This document shows, in pieces, positions 32,626 to 41,086 of a stretch of DNA of 64,000 nt. Under the pieces are notes generated by a model. The model was not told the DNA's origin. It saw only the letters and a program-made list of their open reading frames with translations, and made no database searches. Position 1 is the first letter of the stretch; the number at the start of each line of letters is the position of its first letter. The translations under genes and the position numbers were made by a program. This DNA comes from Gemmatimonadota bacterium (GTDB lineage Bacteria; Gemmatimonadota; Gemmatimonadetes; Palauibacterales; KS3-K002): positions 3,041,554 through 3,105,553 of the forward strand of contig CP070815.1 in NCBI GenBank assembly GCA_020344215.1, in the 5' to 3' direction.

Positions 32626-32653
32626 AAGCCCGGTGGAACCCTCCTCCGGGCTT
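32626..32653. terminator. Intrinsic terminator after the barrel gene
   Basis: AAGCCCGG (32626-32633) pairs with CCGGGCTT (32646-32653), preceded by an A-run and followed by a T-containing tract (GGCGTTTCTTG). It lies between the barrel gene and the convergent ada gene and may serve both. Confidence 0.7.
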
Positions 32654-32701
32654 GGCGTTTCTTGCTCCGACGATGTGCTTGGGGCTTTGGCCCGAGTCCT
32701 C

Positions 32702-33727
32702 CTAGCCCTTCCTATTCTGTTCTTCGAGGTCCAGCAGGAACCGCTTCCGCCACAGACCGCCTCCGTAGCCCGTCAGCTGTCCGTCGTTCCCCACCACGCG
32801 ATGGCATGGAATCACGATCGCCAACCGGTTGTCGCCGTTGGCGCGGCCCACGGCACGCTGCGCCTTGCGATTCCCTATCGCCCGCGCTTCCTCGGCGTAC
32901 GAGCGCGTTTCGCCGTACGGGATCGTGCGCAGGTACTCCCAACAGGCGACCTGGAACTCGGTGCCCGGATATACAACCCGGACCGTGAACTCGCTCAGCT
33001 CACCGGCGAAGTAGCGCCTCAGCTCGTCGTCCAGCTGTGCGATGTGCTCGTGCTCGCCGGGGACCGCCTCGCTGCCGAAGTGCTTGGTCAGCCTGTCGAG
33101 CTGCGTTTCCAGCATCCGCCGATCGGCAAACTCGAGCAGGCAGACGCCCTCGTCATTCGCGCCCGCTACCATTGGCCCGAGCGGAGTGAGCAGGCGCGTC
33201 ACCTGTATGCGGTCGACAGCCCGGCTCTTGCCCGGCGGCCTGTCGAAGGTTCGCGCGAAGGCGTCGCGGAAGCCGCTCAGCGATTCGAAACCGTGGTCGT
33301 AGGCGGTGCGCGTCAGGTCATCGCCGTGCTGAATGCGGCCCAGTGCCAATCCCAGACGTCGCGCCCGCTGGTAGGCATGGAACGTCATCCCGTGGTTCGC
33401 CTGAAACCAGCGGCGCACGCGGCCGGGATCGAGCCGCATCGCCCGCAGGTCGGCGTCCTTCCAGCGACGGGCCGGGTCGCGCTCGATCTCTCCTAGTAGC
33501 GGACGAAGCCAGACCGGCAGCGCGCCGTTCGGCTCCAGTGGGCGACAGCGCATGCAGGGCCGATAGCCTGCCAGCAGCGCGTCTCGGGCCGACGGGTAGT
33601 ACTCTACGTTCTCCTCGCGAGGCTTCCGCGCCGTACACGTCGGCCGGCAGAAGACGCCGGTGGTACGGATCGCGGCGAAGAAGACGCCGTCGTAGGCAGC
33701 GTCACGGTCACAGAGGGCCCGATACAT
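32702..33727 (-). CDS. ada: Ada-type DNA methylphosphotriester/O6-methylguanine methyltransferase and regulator
   Basis: About 341 residues in the order of Ada. The N-terminal zinc domain has the methyl-acceptor cysteine motif GVFCRPTCTARKP and later RPCMRCRPL. An AraC-type helix-turn-helix follows (LTRTAYDHGFESLSGFRDAF). The C-terminal alkyltransferase has IVIPCHRVVG with the active cysteine and PYGETRSYAEEARAIG. It repairs alkylated DNA by suicide methyl transfer and activates the adaptive response. The ATG at 33727 matches the family start (MYRALCDRDAAYDG). A GTG at 33799 would add 24 residues overlapping a likely promoter (TAGATT on the minus strand at 33776-33771). Confidence 0.9.
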   Translation of the reverse strand: MYRALCDRDAAYDGVFFAAIRTTGVFCRPTCTARKPREENVEYYPSARDALLAGYRPCMRCRPLEPNGALPVWLRPLLGEIERDPARRWKDADLRAMRLDPGRVRRWFQANHGMTFHAYQRARRLGLALGRIQHGDDLTRTAYDHGFESLSGFRDAFARTFDRPPGKSRAVDRIQVTRLLTPLGPMVAGANDEGVCLLEFADRRMLETQLDRLTKHFGSEAVPGEHEHIAQLDDELRRYFAGELSEFTVRVVYPGTEFQVACWEYLRTIPYGETRSYAEEARAIGNRKAQRAVGRANGDNRLAIVIPCHRVVGNDGQLTGYGGGLWRKRFLLDLEEQNRKG

Positions 33728-33838
33728 CTCGGCGGCCGGCGGTAGATTGGCTATATGGTTCACGTCCGCCAATCTATGCTTCGGCCCGTGGAAGTCCACC
33801 GAAAAACGAGCAGTGAATTCGGCCGGCGTGGCGGAGGG

Positions 33839-34279
33839 CTACGAGGAGTAGGTCGGTGACCTTATCCCGGTGTCTATCGTCAGGTTGAGCACCGTGATCT
33901 TGCCGGCGACGATCGTGAACCGGTGAGTCTCGGTGAACGGCTCCGACAAGCCCTGAGTGGTGAAGATCACGTACTCGCCCTGCTTGAGTACGACGTCGTA
34001 GAAGCCCTGATCGTCCGTACGGGTCTGCGCTACCACGGATTGGCCATTGCTGTCGTGGACGACCACCTCGTAGTTGGGGTAGGGGCCGTCACACGGTGGG
34101 CGCTGCAGGCTGTTGGGAGGGCAGGGCAGGCCCACGAGGTGGACGCGCCCTTCCAGGACGCCCATATCCCCATCCAGACCCGCCAGCTTTTCGCTCGAGA
34201 CAACATCGCAGGTGAGTAGCGCGAGCAGCCCGAGCAGGAGAAACGGGACGATGAAGGAGAGAGGGATACGCGGATGCAT
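33839..34279 (-). CDS. Lipoprotein with a carboxypeptidase-regulatory-like domain
   Basis: 146 residues from the ATG at 34279, which follows AGGAGG by 11 nt. The signal segment ends in LLALLTC, a lipobox with the lipidated Cys near residue 24. The mature part reads GVLEGRVHLVGLPCPPNS, then VVVHDSNGQSVVAQTRTDDQ and GEYVIFTTQG, which resembles the transthyretin-like fold of carboxypeptidase regulatory domains. It is probably a surface or periplasmic lipoprotein; the partner is unknown. A long upstream frame extension lacks a ribosome-binding site. Confidence 0.7.
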   Translation of the reverse strand: MHPRIPLSFIVPFLLLGLLALLTCDVVSSEKLAGLDGDMGVLEGRVHLVGLPCPPNSLQRPPCDGPYPNYEVVVHDSNGQSVVAQTRTDDQGFYDVVLKQGEYVIFTTQGLSEPFTETHRFTIVAGKITVLNLTIDTGIRSPTYSS

Positions 34280-34539
34280 GGATACTGAAACCTCCTGAAG
34301 CGCATGACCCGTACGGCGATTCACTCGCTGATCGACAAAGCAACCGTCGTGCCGTGACGAGCGGGTCGGCCCCAAACCGTTAAGTGGTTGCTGGAACATG
34401 GATTAGCGGTGTTGGCCGGGAGGCACCCATCGCTGCCGGGCCGCGAATCCTTCAGGTTTTCAAACGGCAGGCCTCAACATTCCGCACGATCAGGCCTCTC
34501 CGCGCACGTGGGGCTGAGGCGGCAGGTCGCGGAGGCGAC

Positions 34540-34545
34540 TAGATT
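34540..34545 (+). promoter_or_regulatory. Putative -10 element TAGATT before the ADP-ribosylglycohydrolase gene
   Basis: CTAGATTGCTCGG lies 36 bp ahead of the ATG at 34582. The same TAGATTGNC-type element occurs upstream of four minus-strand genes in this window (27225-27217, 33776-33768, 41284-41276, 44296-44288), mostly 35-65 bp from the start codon. No conserved -35 was found. Confidence 0.4.
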
Positions 34546-34581
34546 GCTCGGAGTCAGACCGAGATCGACGAGGCCGAGGCG

Positions 34582-35550
34582 ATGGAACCACTCCTCCGTT
34601 TTCTACGACCTGCGACAGAGCCGCTGGCGCCTGCTGTGGAGCGCGACCGCTACCGCGGCGCCCTCCTCGGGCTCGCCGTGGGGAACGCGCTGGGAGGGAC
34701 CCTTGAGGGGCTCACCGCTGCGGAGATACGATCGGTCTTGCCGGAGGGGATCCGCGAGATCCATCCCCGGGAAGCGGAGGGGCCTTGGGACGACGATGTG
34801 GCCCAGGCCATCGAGCTGGCGGAGTGCCTGCTGGAAGGGCCACTCGAGGTCGACGCCTACCTGGGCCGACTACTGCGCTGGGCGGAGGAGAGCGGCCGGG
34901 GCATGGGCCGGCAGACGTATCATGTTCTGCGCAAAGCGCAGGCGGGTGCCCGGGGCACCGAAGCGGCGTTCCAGGTCTGGGAGGAATCGGGTCGCTGGGC
35001 GGCGGGCAACGGTGCGGTGATGCGTTGCGCGCCGGTGGCGCTCCGCTGGCGGCGCGACCCGGTTCGGCTGGTCGAGGACGCGGGCCATAGCGCCCGGGTC
35101 ACCCACTACGATCCGCGCTGCGTCTGGACGACCGCGGCGACTTGTGCTGCCGTCGCCCACGCGCTGGCCGCGACGCACTGGACGTTGCACGAGCTGGCGG
35201 ACGGGCTGGACGGCGTCGGAGCGCCCGAGGAGGTCGGGGAGGCGGTACGCCGGACGGCGACCAGCGAGCTGGCCGATCTGCAGCTGGACGAGCCCTCGTC
35301 GATGGGCTACACGGTGCGGACGATGACGGCGGGGCTCTGGGCCTACCTCAACGCCGGCGACTTCGAGACTACGCTACTCGAGGTGGTGAATGCCGGTGGC
35401 GACACCGACACGAACGGCGCCGTGGCTGGCGCCGTGCTGGGCGCCAGGTTCGGCGCTTCGGCCATCCCGGAGCGCTGGCTCGAACGTCTACCCGATGCCG
35501 ACGGCTTGCGGGCGCTGGCCGACCGGCTCCGGAAGGTGTCGGAGCGTTGA
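34582..35550 (+). CDS. ADP-ribosylglycohydrolase (DraG/ARH) family protein
   Basis: 322 residues: RGALLGLAVGNALGGTLEGL at the N-terminus, the acidic metal motif as PWDDDVAQA (68-76), SGRWAAGNGAVMRCAPVAL, VTHYDPRC, and VVNAGGDTDTNGAVAGAVLG near the C-terminus. These are the ARH/DraG landmarks for a dinuclear magnesium site. The usual TDDT motif is DDDV here, so the second-shell Thr residues are lost and the specificity may differ. Enzymes of this family remove ADP-ribose from proteins or small molecules. It is a single gene, with no ADP-ribosyltransferase nearby. Confidence 0.85.
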   Translation: MEPLLRFLRPATEPLAPAVERDRYRGALLGLAVGNALGGTLEGLTAAEIRSVLPEGIREIHPREAEGPWDDDVAQAIELAECLLEGPLEVDAYLGRLLRWAEESGRGMGRQTYHVLRKAQAGARGTEAAFQVWEESGRWAAGNGAVMRCAPVALRWRRDPVRLVEDAGHSARVTHYDPRCVWTTAATCAAVAHALAATHWTLHELADGLDGVGAPEEVGEAVRRTATSELADLQLDEPSSMGYTVRTMTAGLWAYLNAGDFETTLLEVVNAGGDTDTNGAVAGAVLGARFGASAIPERWLERLPDADGLRALADRLRKVSER

Positions 35551-35559
35551 TCGGAACCC

Positions 35560-35578
35560 TACCGACCCGCGGTCGGTA
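35560..35578 (+). terminator. Hairpin after the ADP-ribosylglycohydrolase gene
   Basis: TACCGACC (35560-35567) and GGTCGGTA (35571-35578) form a perfect 8-bp stem with a 3-nt loop, 10 bp after the stop codon. No T-run follows. Confidence 0.45.
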
Positions 35579-35682
35579 CCACAGTCGGTAACCAGCGAAG
35601 GCGCCGTTCGCCCTCCGCGTCTTCTTTCCGACCCCCGCGAGATCCCTGCCGTTGCACCCGGACCGCCTCCGGGGAGGTCGTC

Positions 35683-36708
35683 ATGCGGTATCGTCAGTGT
35701 CGTTGCGGCCAGCTGGTGGAGGAGAGATTCTCCGTCTGCCCGGCCTGCAAGAGCGACCTAACGGCCCCACAGGCTGAGAGCCAGAGTCCCCAGGCACAAC
35801 CCGCCCTGGGTTCCGCGGCGCGGTCCTACGACTCTCGGGAGTCGCAAACCTGGTACTACATGTCCGAGGGTCGCATGCTCGGCCCGTGCGACGCCGACGA
35901 GTTCCAGCTGTCGCTCGCCTCGGGCCTGATAGCGCCGGACACTCTCGTCTGGGCGCCCGGGATGAAGGAGTGGAAACCGGCGACCGAAGTGATGGACCTC
36001 GGCGACTCCGTGCTCTTCTCGCCCGATCTCGACGATGTCGAATTCGGTCCGGCTGCCGGCGCCGCGACCGGGCCGGCTGCCGCTGCGATCGCCGACGACC
36101 CGGCGGTCGGGACCTCCCATGACCCCCTGGCTTCCGGATACCGCGCGACCGCGCCGGCCACGCCGTTCGCCGCTTACGACGCTTATGCGTCAGAAGCGGC
36201 GCTGGCGGACCCCGGGCCCCACCCGTGGCGGCGCTGGTTCGCGCGCATAATAGACATGACCGTCGCAGGGTTCGCACTCGGGATCGTGGTCGGGATATTC
36301 GCGCCGAGCTCGACCATCTTCGACAGCAGTTTCGCCGGCACGATCTTCGTGCTCGTCTTCTGGATGTTGGCCGAGCCGTTCGTCCTGGTGAACTTCGAGA
36401 ACACGCCCGGCAAGGCGCTGCTCAACATCCATCTGAAGACGGCCGAGGGCAGGTCGCTGAAGTTGGATCAGGCGTTCAGGCGCAGTGCCCGCGTCTGGTT
36501 CTTTGGGCTGGCGGGCGGCCTGCCGCTCATCAGCCTCTTCACCATGGCGGCGAGTTACTCGAAGCTGACCCGGGAGGGTATCACCTCGTGGGACGGAGCG
36601 GAGAGCATCGCGGTGAGCTACGGGCCCGTCGGCTCCGGGCGCATACTGGGGCTCGTGCTGTTCGCCGTGTTCTACTTGTTGGTGACGTTTATCGCGGCGC
36701 TCGTCTAG
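35683..36708 (+). CDS. Zinc-ribbon, GYF_2 and RDD domain membrane protein
   Basis: 341 residues. N-terminal zinc ribbon (CRCGQLVEERFSVCPACK, about 6-23). GYF_2-type domain (about 56-105) with WYYMSEGRMLGPCDADEFQL and LVWAPGMKEWKPA. An Ala/Pro-rich linker follows. The C-terminal RDD region has RRWFARIIDMTVAGFALGIV, several TM helices and ENTPGKALLNIHL. GYF_2/RDD proteins are membrane proteins of unclear role, possibly transport or protein interaction. The ATG follows GGGGAGGTCGTC. It is convergent with the D-amino-acid operon after a 12-bp gap, with no visible terminator between. Confidence 0.85.
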   Translation: MRYRQCRCGQLVEERFSVCPACKSDLTAPQAESQSPQAQPALGSAARSYDSRESQTWYYMSEGRMLGPCDADEFQLSLASGLIAPDTLVWAPGMKEWKPATEVMDLGDSVLFSPDLDDVEFGPAAGAATGPAAAAIADDPAVGTSHDPLASGYRATAPATPFAAYDAYASEAALADPGPHPWRRWFARIIDMTVAGFALGIVVGIFAPSSTIFDSSFAGTIFVLVFWMLAEPFVLVNFENTPGKALLNIHLKTAEGRSLKLDQAFRRSARVWFFGLAGGLPLISLFTMAASYSKLTREGITSWDGAESIAVSYGPVGSGRILGLVLFAVFYLLVTFIAALV

Positions 36709-36720
36709 CGCCCAGCTGGA

Positions 36721-37917
36721 TCAGGCCGAATTCTCGGCGAGGCTGTCTGCGGCAACTCGTGCCGTCTCCGCCAGGACGGCTGCGCCGATGAAGATGCTGT
36801 CATCCGCGGCGTAGAAGCGTGAAGAGTGCGCCGGTATGAACTCGCCGTCTTCCTCGCGGGCGCCGATGCGTAGGAAGCAGCCCGTAAGCTCCTCCAAGTA
36901 GAAGGCGAAGTCCTCGGCCCCCATGTTGTAGGAGCCCATCGGCACCAGTGCGTCGTCCTCCAGGATCGACCTCACCGCCCGCCGCGCCCACTCCACCGGT
37001 TCCGACTGGTTGACCAGCGGCGGCGGCCCCAACTCCAGCGAGACACGAGCCTCGAGCCCGTGAGCCTCGGCCACACCCTCGGCGATGCGTCGGACCTCGC
37101 GGTGCAGAACGCTCCGCGTCTTCGGATCCAGGGAGCGCAACGTGCCTTCGAGCCGCGCCGTGTCCGGGATGATGTTGGGCGCCGTTCCCGCGCGCAGTTT
37201 GCCGATGGTCACGACGCCGGGCGTCCCCGGGCCGAGCTGCCGCGAGACGATGGTCTGTAGCGCTGTGACCAGGGCGGCGGCACCGACGATAGGATCGGCA
37301 CCCTCGTGAGGCCGTGCGCCGTGTGCTCCGCTGCCCTGCAGCTCGATCGACAGTTCGTCGGCCGCCGCGGCCACCGGGCCCCGCTCGGCCACCACCTGGC
37401 CGACGTGGAACCGCCGGTCCACGTGCGCCCCGAAGATGGCAGCGGCGCCTTGCAGCGCGCCGCTCTCGATGACGGCGGGCGCGCCTCGGCCCGTCTCCTC
37501 GCCGGGCTGGAGGAGGATGAGGACGTCGCCGCGCGCCGGGCGCTTCGCCAGGAGGTGCGCGGCGCCCACCGTCCATGCCGCGTGCACGTCGTGGCCGCAG
37601 GCGTGCATCACCCCGGGCGTCTCCGACCTGAAGCCCAGCCCGGTCTCTTCCTGGATCGGCAGTGCATCGATGTCACCCCGCACCGCGACCACGGGCGCCC
37701 CGCGATCCGCTCCCCTGATCCGGGCGACCACACCGGTACCGGCGATCCGAGCCAGCTCGGCCGGCCCCAGCGCCGCCAGCTCGTCGTACAGCCGCGTGGC
37801 TGTGCGTTCCTCCTTGAACGAGAGCTCGGGGTGCTGGTGGAGATCGTGGCGCAGCGTGAGCAGCCGCTGACGCAGCACCGGATGGAGCAGCGAACCTAGG
37901 ACCGCCATCTCCCTCAC
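36721..37917 (-). CDS. M20 family amidohydrolase, predicted N-succinyl/N-acyl-L-amino-acid hydrolase
   Basis: 398 residues, M20D type. Metal ligands are in HACGHDVHAAW (C107, H109, D110) and QPGEETGRG (E140, E141). The lid domain includes GSGAHGARPHEGADPI, and the C-terminal GSYNMGAEDFAFYLEEL supplies the last His/Glu region. M20D enzymes hydrolyse N-acyl amino acids. Only 1 bp separates it from the racemase stop upstream, so it is translationally coupled. In the N-succinylamino-acid racemase pathway the last step is hydrolysis of N-succinyl-L-amino acid, which this gene fits. Indole-acetyl or hippurate-type substrates are alternatives. Confidence 0.85.
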   Translation of the reverse strand: MREMAVLGSLLHPVLRQRLLTLRHDLHQHPELSFKEERTATRLYDELAALGPAELARIAGTGVVARIRGADRGAPVVAVRGDIDALPIQEETGLGFRSETPGVMHACGHDVHAAWTVGAAHLLAKRPARGDVLILLQPGEETGRGAPAVIESGALQGAAAIFGAHVDRRFHVGQVVAERGPVAAAADELSIELQGSGAHGARPHEGADPIVGAAALVTALQTIVSRQLGPGTPGVVTIGKLRAGTAPNIIPDTARLEGTLRSLDPKTRSVLHREVRRIAEGVAEAHGLEARVSLELGPPPLVNQSEPVEWARRAVRSILEDDALVPMGSYNMGAEDFAFYLEELTGCFLRIGAREEDGEFIPAHSSRFYAADDSIFIGAAVLAETARVAADSLAENSA

Positions 37918-37918
37918 T

Positions 37919-39061
37919 TCACTCCGCCACGAGCCTAGCCCGCCGGACCGTGAGTTCGTCTATCCGGTCCATATTCACGGCGATCCCGAGGCCCGGGCGG
38001 TCGTAGGGCACCGAGACCATCCCGTCCTCCGACATCGTCCACTCCGGCGTGACGATGTCCTGTTCCCAGTAGCGGGCGCTGGGGCTCACGTCGCCCGGGA
38101 TGGTGAAGTTCGCCAGCGAGGCGAGCGCCACGTTGTAGGCGCGGCCGATCCCGCTCTCCAGCATGCCACCGTGCCAGACCGGCACACCCCGCGCCGCGCA
38201 AAGGTCGTGGATCGCCTTGGCCGATGTGAAGCCACCTACCCGCGCGGGCTTTATGTTGATGATCTTTCCCGCGCCGAGGGCGAGCATGTCCTCCGCCCGA
38301 TCCACTCCGGTGATCGATTCGTCCAGGCAGATGGGCGTCTTCAACCGTTTCTGCAGCTCGGCGTGGCGCACCAGATCGTCATTGGCCAGCGGCTGCTCGA
38401 TCATCAACAGATCGAGCTCGTCCAATCGAGCCAGGTGATCGGCGTCGTCGAGCGTGTAGGCACTGTTCGCGTCGGCCATCAGCGGAGCGTCAGGGCCCAG
38501 CGCCTCGCGAGCGGCGGCGAGGTACTCGAGATCGGCGCCGGGCGCGATCTTGCACTTGATCTTCCGATACCCCTCGGCCCGTGCCTCGCGCGCGACCCGG
38601 GCGAGCGATTCGGGATCCGGCTGGATACCCAGCGAGATTCCCGTGGCGATCTTCGCCCGCGTGCCACCGAGGGTCGCGGTGAGACTTACGGCCCGGCGCT
38701 CGGCGGCGAGCGCCCAGCCGCCCATCTCAACCGCCGCCTTCGCCATGTTGTGGCCGCGGAAGTCACGCTCCAGCGCCGCGTGGATCTCCTGCGGCCCGCC
38801 GAACTCGCGCCCCAGCACGCGGGGCGCCACCCACTCGCCGATCGCCAGCCAGGCGGTGTCGATCGTCTCCGGCGAGTAGTTGGGCCGCTCGCCCGCCGTG
38901 CACTCGGACCAGGTGGCGACGCCGTCCCGATCCGTCAGCTCGAGCAGCAGAATCCGTCGCGTGGACGTCATGCCCGAGGAGATGCGGAACGTCTCCCGCA
39001 GGGGAAGGTGAATCTCGCGCAGCGTGATTCGAGTGATCGCGATCGTCTCCAGCATGGTCAC
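37919..39061 (-). CDS. N-succinylamino-acid racemase / o-succinylbenzoate synthase (enolase superfamily)
   Basis: 380 residues. Enolase-superfamily catalytic set: K169-x-K171, metal ligands D197 (DANSAY), E222 (IEQPL) and D247 (LDES), and K271 (INIKPARVGG). Spacings between K171, D197, E222, D247 and K271 equal those in Amycolatopsis NSAR/OSBS (K163, D189, E214, D239, K263). R274, three residues after K271, matches the second-shell Arg linked to racemase activity. GGMLESGIGRAYN is also typical. Flanked within 1-2 bp by the GNAT and M20 genes, it most likely racemises N-succinyl-amino acids. A menaquinone OSBS role is less likely since no men genes adjoin. Confidence 0.88.
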   Translation of the reverse strand: MTMLETIAITRITLREIHLPLRETFRISSGMTSTRRILLLELTDRDGVATWSECTAGERPNYSPETIDTAWLAIGEWVAPRVLGREFGGPQEIHAALERDFRGHNMAKAAVEMGGWALAAERRAVSLTATLGGTRAKIATGISLGIQPDPESLARVAREARAEGYRKIKCKIAPGADLEYLAAAREALGPDAPLMADANSAYTLDDADHLARLDELDLLMIEQPLANDDLVRHAELQKRLKTPICLDESITGVDRAEDMLALGAGKIINIKPARVGGFTSAKAIHDLCAARGVPVWHGGMLESGIGRAYNVALASLANFTIPGDVSPSARYWEQDIVTPEWTMSEDGMVSVPYDRPGLGIAVNMDRIDELTVRRARLVAE

Positions 39062-39062
39062 C

Positions 39063-39887
39063 TCACGGCCGCGCCAGGACGTAGAAGCAACGGAGCGCTT
39101 CGCGGTCCCGCTGGAAGCCGCTCACCCGATAGCCGCGCTCCATGTAGTGGATGAATACGCGCCGCACGTTGGCACGCCACGAACGCGCCGTCTCCAGCGA
39201 CGTCCGCTTGATGCTCTGGATGTCGTCGGGGACCTCGATTCGCACCTCCGGCGCCTCGTGCAGCTCGGGTTCGCAGGGGATAGGCGAGCCTTCGACCATT
39301 TCGGTGTTGATGATCGGCGCCTCCGCCCCGACCGCCGCAACCTCGCTCGGCGCGCCGGACAAGATCGCCTCGACCCGCGGATCGGTGAGTTGCCACTCCA
39401 CCACCAATCGATCCGTAGTCAGCCCGGCGTGCAGTGTGCTCGTGGGCTCTCCGTACATGTTGGACACGTACTCGACCGGGTAGGCCGACAACCGGTTGAT
39501 GTTGATGTTGGCGTTGCCCGCCTCGAGTGGATCGTACGTCCAGTAGGCGACCTCGATACCGTGCTCCAGTAGCACCTGCCGCTGGTAAGCTTTGAGCCGG
39601 CTGCCCAGCCCGCGTCCGCGGGCTTCCTCGCGAACCGCCAGCATGTCCGACCAGTGGGCCGGCCGGCCCTCGCGCACGCCGGAGAGCCCGAACACGAAGC
39701 CCAGCAGCCGCCCATCGCGGTCGAAAGCGCCCGCCGCCACCCCGCCCACCTTCTGGCAGACCTGAAGGATCGAGGGCGGAACACACTCGCCGAAGTCCTC
39801 GCCCCAGGTCTCCCGCTGCAGGGCGACGCACTGCCGGAAATCGTCCAGCGACTCGAGCGGCCGGATCGTGATCTCGCCTGCGGTCAT
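39063..39887 (-). CDS. GNAT acyltransferase, predicted D-amino-acid N-succinyltransferase
   Basis: 274 residues with a GNAT core: ITIRPLESLDDFRQCVALQR, LLGFVFGLSG, and the acyl-CoA motif SDMLAVREEARGRGLGSRLK (about 80-99), followed by the COG3375-like WTYDPLEAGNANININRL. An alpha/beta extension follows (about 165-274). In known gene sets a related acyltransferase succinylates D-amino acids before racemisation. Its TGA is 1 bp from the racemase start, and the permease gene lies 50 bp upstream. Direct assay would be needed to choose succinyl- over acetyl-CoA; the assignment rests on neighbours. Confidence 0.8.
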   Translation of the reverse strand: MTAGEITIRPLESLDDFRQCVALQRETWGEDFGECVPPSILQVCQKVGGVAAGAFDRDGRLLGFVFGLSGVREGRPAHWSDMLAVREEARGRGLGSRLKAYQRQVLLEHGIEVAYWTYDPLEAGNANININRLSAYPVEYVSNMYGEPTSTLHAGLTTDRLVVEWQLTDPRVEAILSGAPSEVAAVGAEAPIINTEMVEGSPIPCEPELHEAPEVRIEVPDDIQSIKRTSLETARSWRANVRRVFIHYMERGYRVSGFQRDREALRCFYVLARP

Positions 39888-39937
39888 CTGCTCACCTTGA
39901 TCGAAAGCTCAACCCACAAGATGTGGAGGGCGGGGGT

Positions 39938-41068
39938 TCAGCGCGATGGTGGCTGGTGCGCCATCTCCCCGGTCGCGTCCGTAGGCTTGGATCGGATTAG
40001 GTAGACCCCCCAGGTGAGGATCGGGATCACGAAGACCACCAGGAAGAGCCAGGTCAGCGTACCGTAGCCCTTGGCTATGAGCTCGATCAGCCCGAAGCTC
40101 GCCAGCGCCGAACCGACCACGAGGAGGCCCACGCCCGTGAGCGGTCGCAACACGTTCGGCATCACGCGGCCCCTCTCGCGATAGACTCCGGCGATCCGCT
40201 CGTTGACGGCATGGATCAGGCCCGTCCCCGTCTCGATCAACGTGCCGAACAGGACGATCTGATACGCCAGCTGCAAGGCCGGCGAGCCCAGCGCTTCCAG
40301 CAGGTAGTTGGCCGGGACGGGACGCTCGACGATCGCCGGGTAGTGCGCGCACATGGCGATGAAGAACAGGAGCGCGGGGATGATACCGATCGGCCCCGTC
40401 AGCAGCCCCGCGCTCACCGCTTCGCGCCGGGTCTCCACGTCGCGCAGTGCGAAGAACACCGCCGGGACGATCGCCAGGTTGTAGGCGGCGTACCTGATCC
40501 CGCCCACCAGCCAGCCGGCCCGCGCCGGACCTCCGGCGAACGCCGACCGGATCTCCGGCCCGAACTCGAGGAACGACCAGACCGAGAGGGTGAGGTAGAC
40601 GCCGTAGAGCACGAACGACCAGAAGGCCAAGACCTGCGCGATCGTCGAGCTTCCCCTGAAAACGAGGAACCCCACCGCCGCCATGATGCCCAGCACGCCT
40701 ACCGCGTAGGGCAGGGCGAACGTCTCCTGCAGGATCGAGCCCGCCGCGGCGGCGATCACCGCCAGGATGATCGCGAGCAGAACGAAGTAGCCGACCTCGT
40801 AAAGAAACCACCCCCTGCCCAGCAGATGGGTGAAGAAGCTCCGGTAATCGTAGCTCTTGAAGACCCGCGCGAACTCGTAGCTGGCGGCGCAGACGGCGCT
40901 CCAGATGACCATGGAGACGAGGAGCATCGCCAGCAGCCCGCTCAGCGGTCCGTAGCTGAGAAAGAACTCCACCAGCTCGCGGCCCGTACCGTAGCCGCCG
41001 GCGATCACCACCGACTGAAAGACGAAGCCGGGCAGCAGGTACTTCCTGAACAAGGCGGACTTGAGCAT
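39938..41068 (-). CDS. YkvI-like membrane transporter
   Basis: 376 residues with ten or so TM helices (for example FVFQSVVIAGGYGTGRELVE, then AMLLVSMVIWSAVCAASYEF). The GYGTGRE motif in the first helix is the type of unwound, glycine-rich segment seen in LeuT/APC-fold transporters and in the YkvI family. TLIETGTGLIHAVNER is conserved in that family. It precedes the GNAT, racemase and M20 genes on the same strand, so an amino-acid substrate, perhaps a D-amino acid, is likely. The start follows TAGAGG and lies 18 bp after the stop of a small secreted peptide. Confidence 0.75.
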   Translation of the reverse strand: MLKSALFRKYLLPGFVFQSVVIAGGYGTGRELVEFFLSYGPLSGLLAMLLVSMVIWSAVCAASYEFARVFKSYDYRSFFTHLLGRGWFLYEVGYFVLLAIILAVIAAAAGSILQETFALPYAVGVLGIMAAVGFLVFRGSSTIAQVLAFWSFVLYGVYLTLSVWSFLEFGPEIRSAFAGGPARAGWLVGGIRYAAYNLAIVPAVFFALRDVETRREAVSAGLLTGPIGIIPALLFFIAMCAHYPAIVERPVPANYLLEALGSPALQLAYQIVLFGTLIETGTGLIHAVNERIAGVYRERGRVMPNVLRPLTGVGLLVVGSALASFGLIELIAKGYGTLTWLFLVVFVIPILTWGVYLIRSKPTDATGEMAHQPPSR

Positions 41069-41086
41069 CCTCTACGGCTCGTTGAC

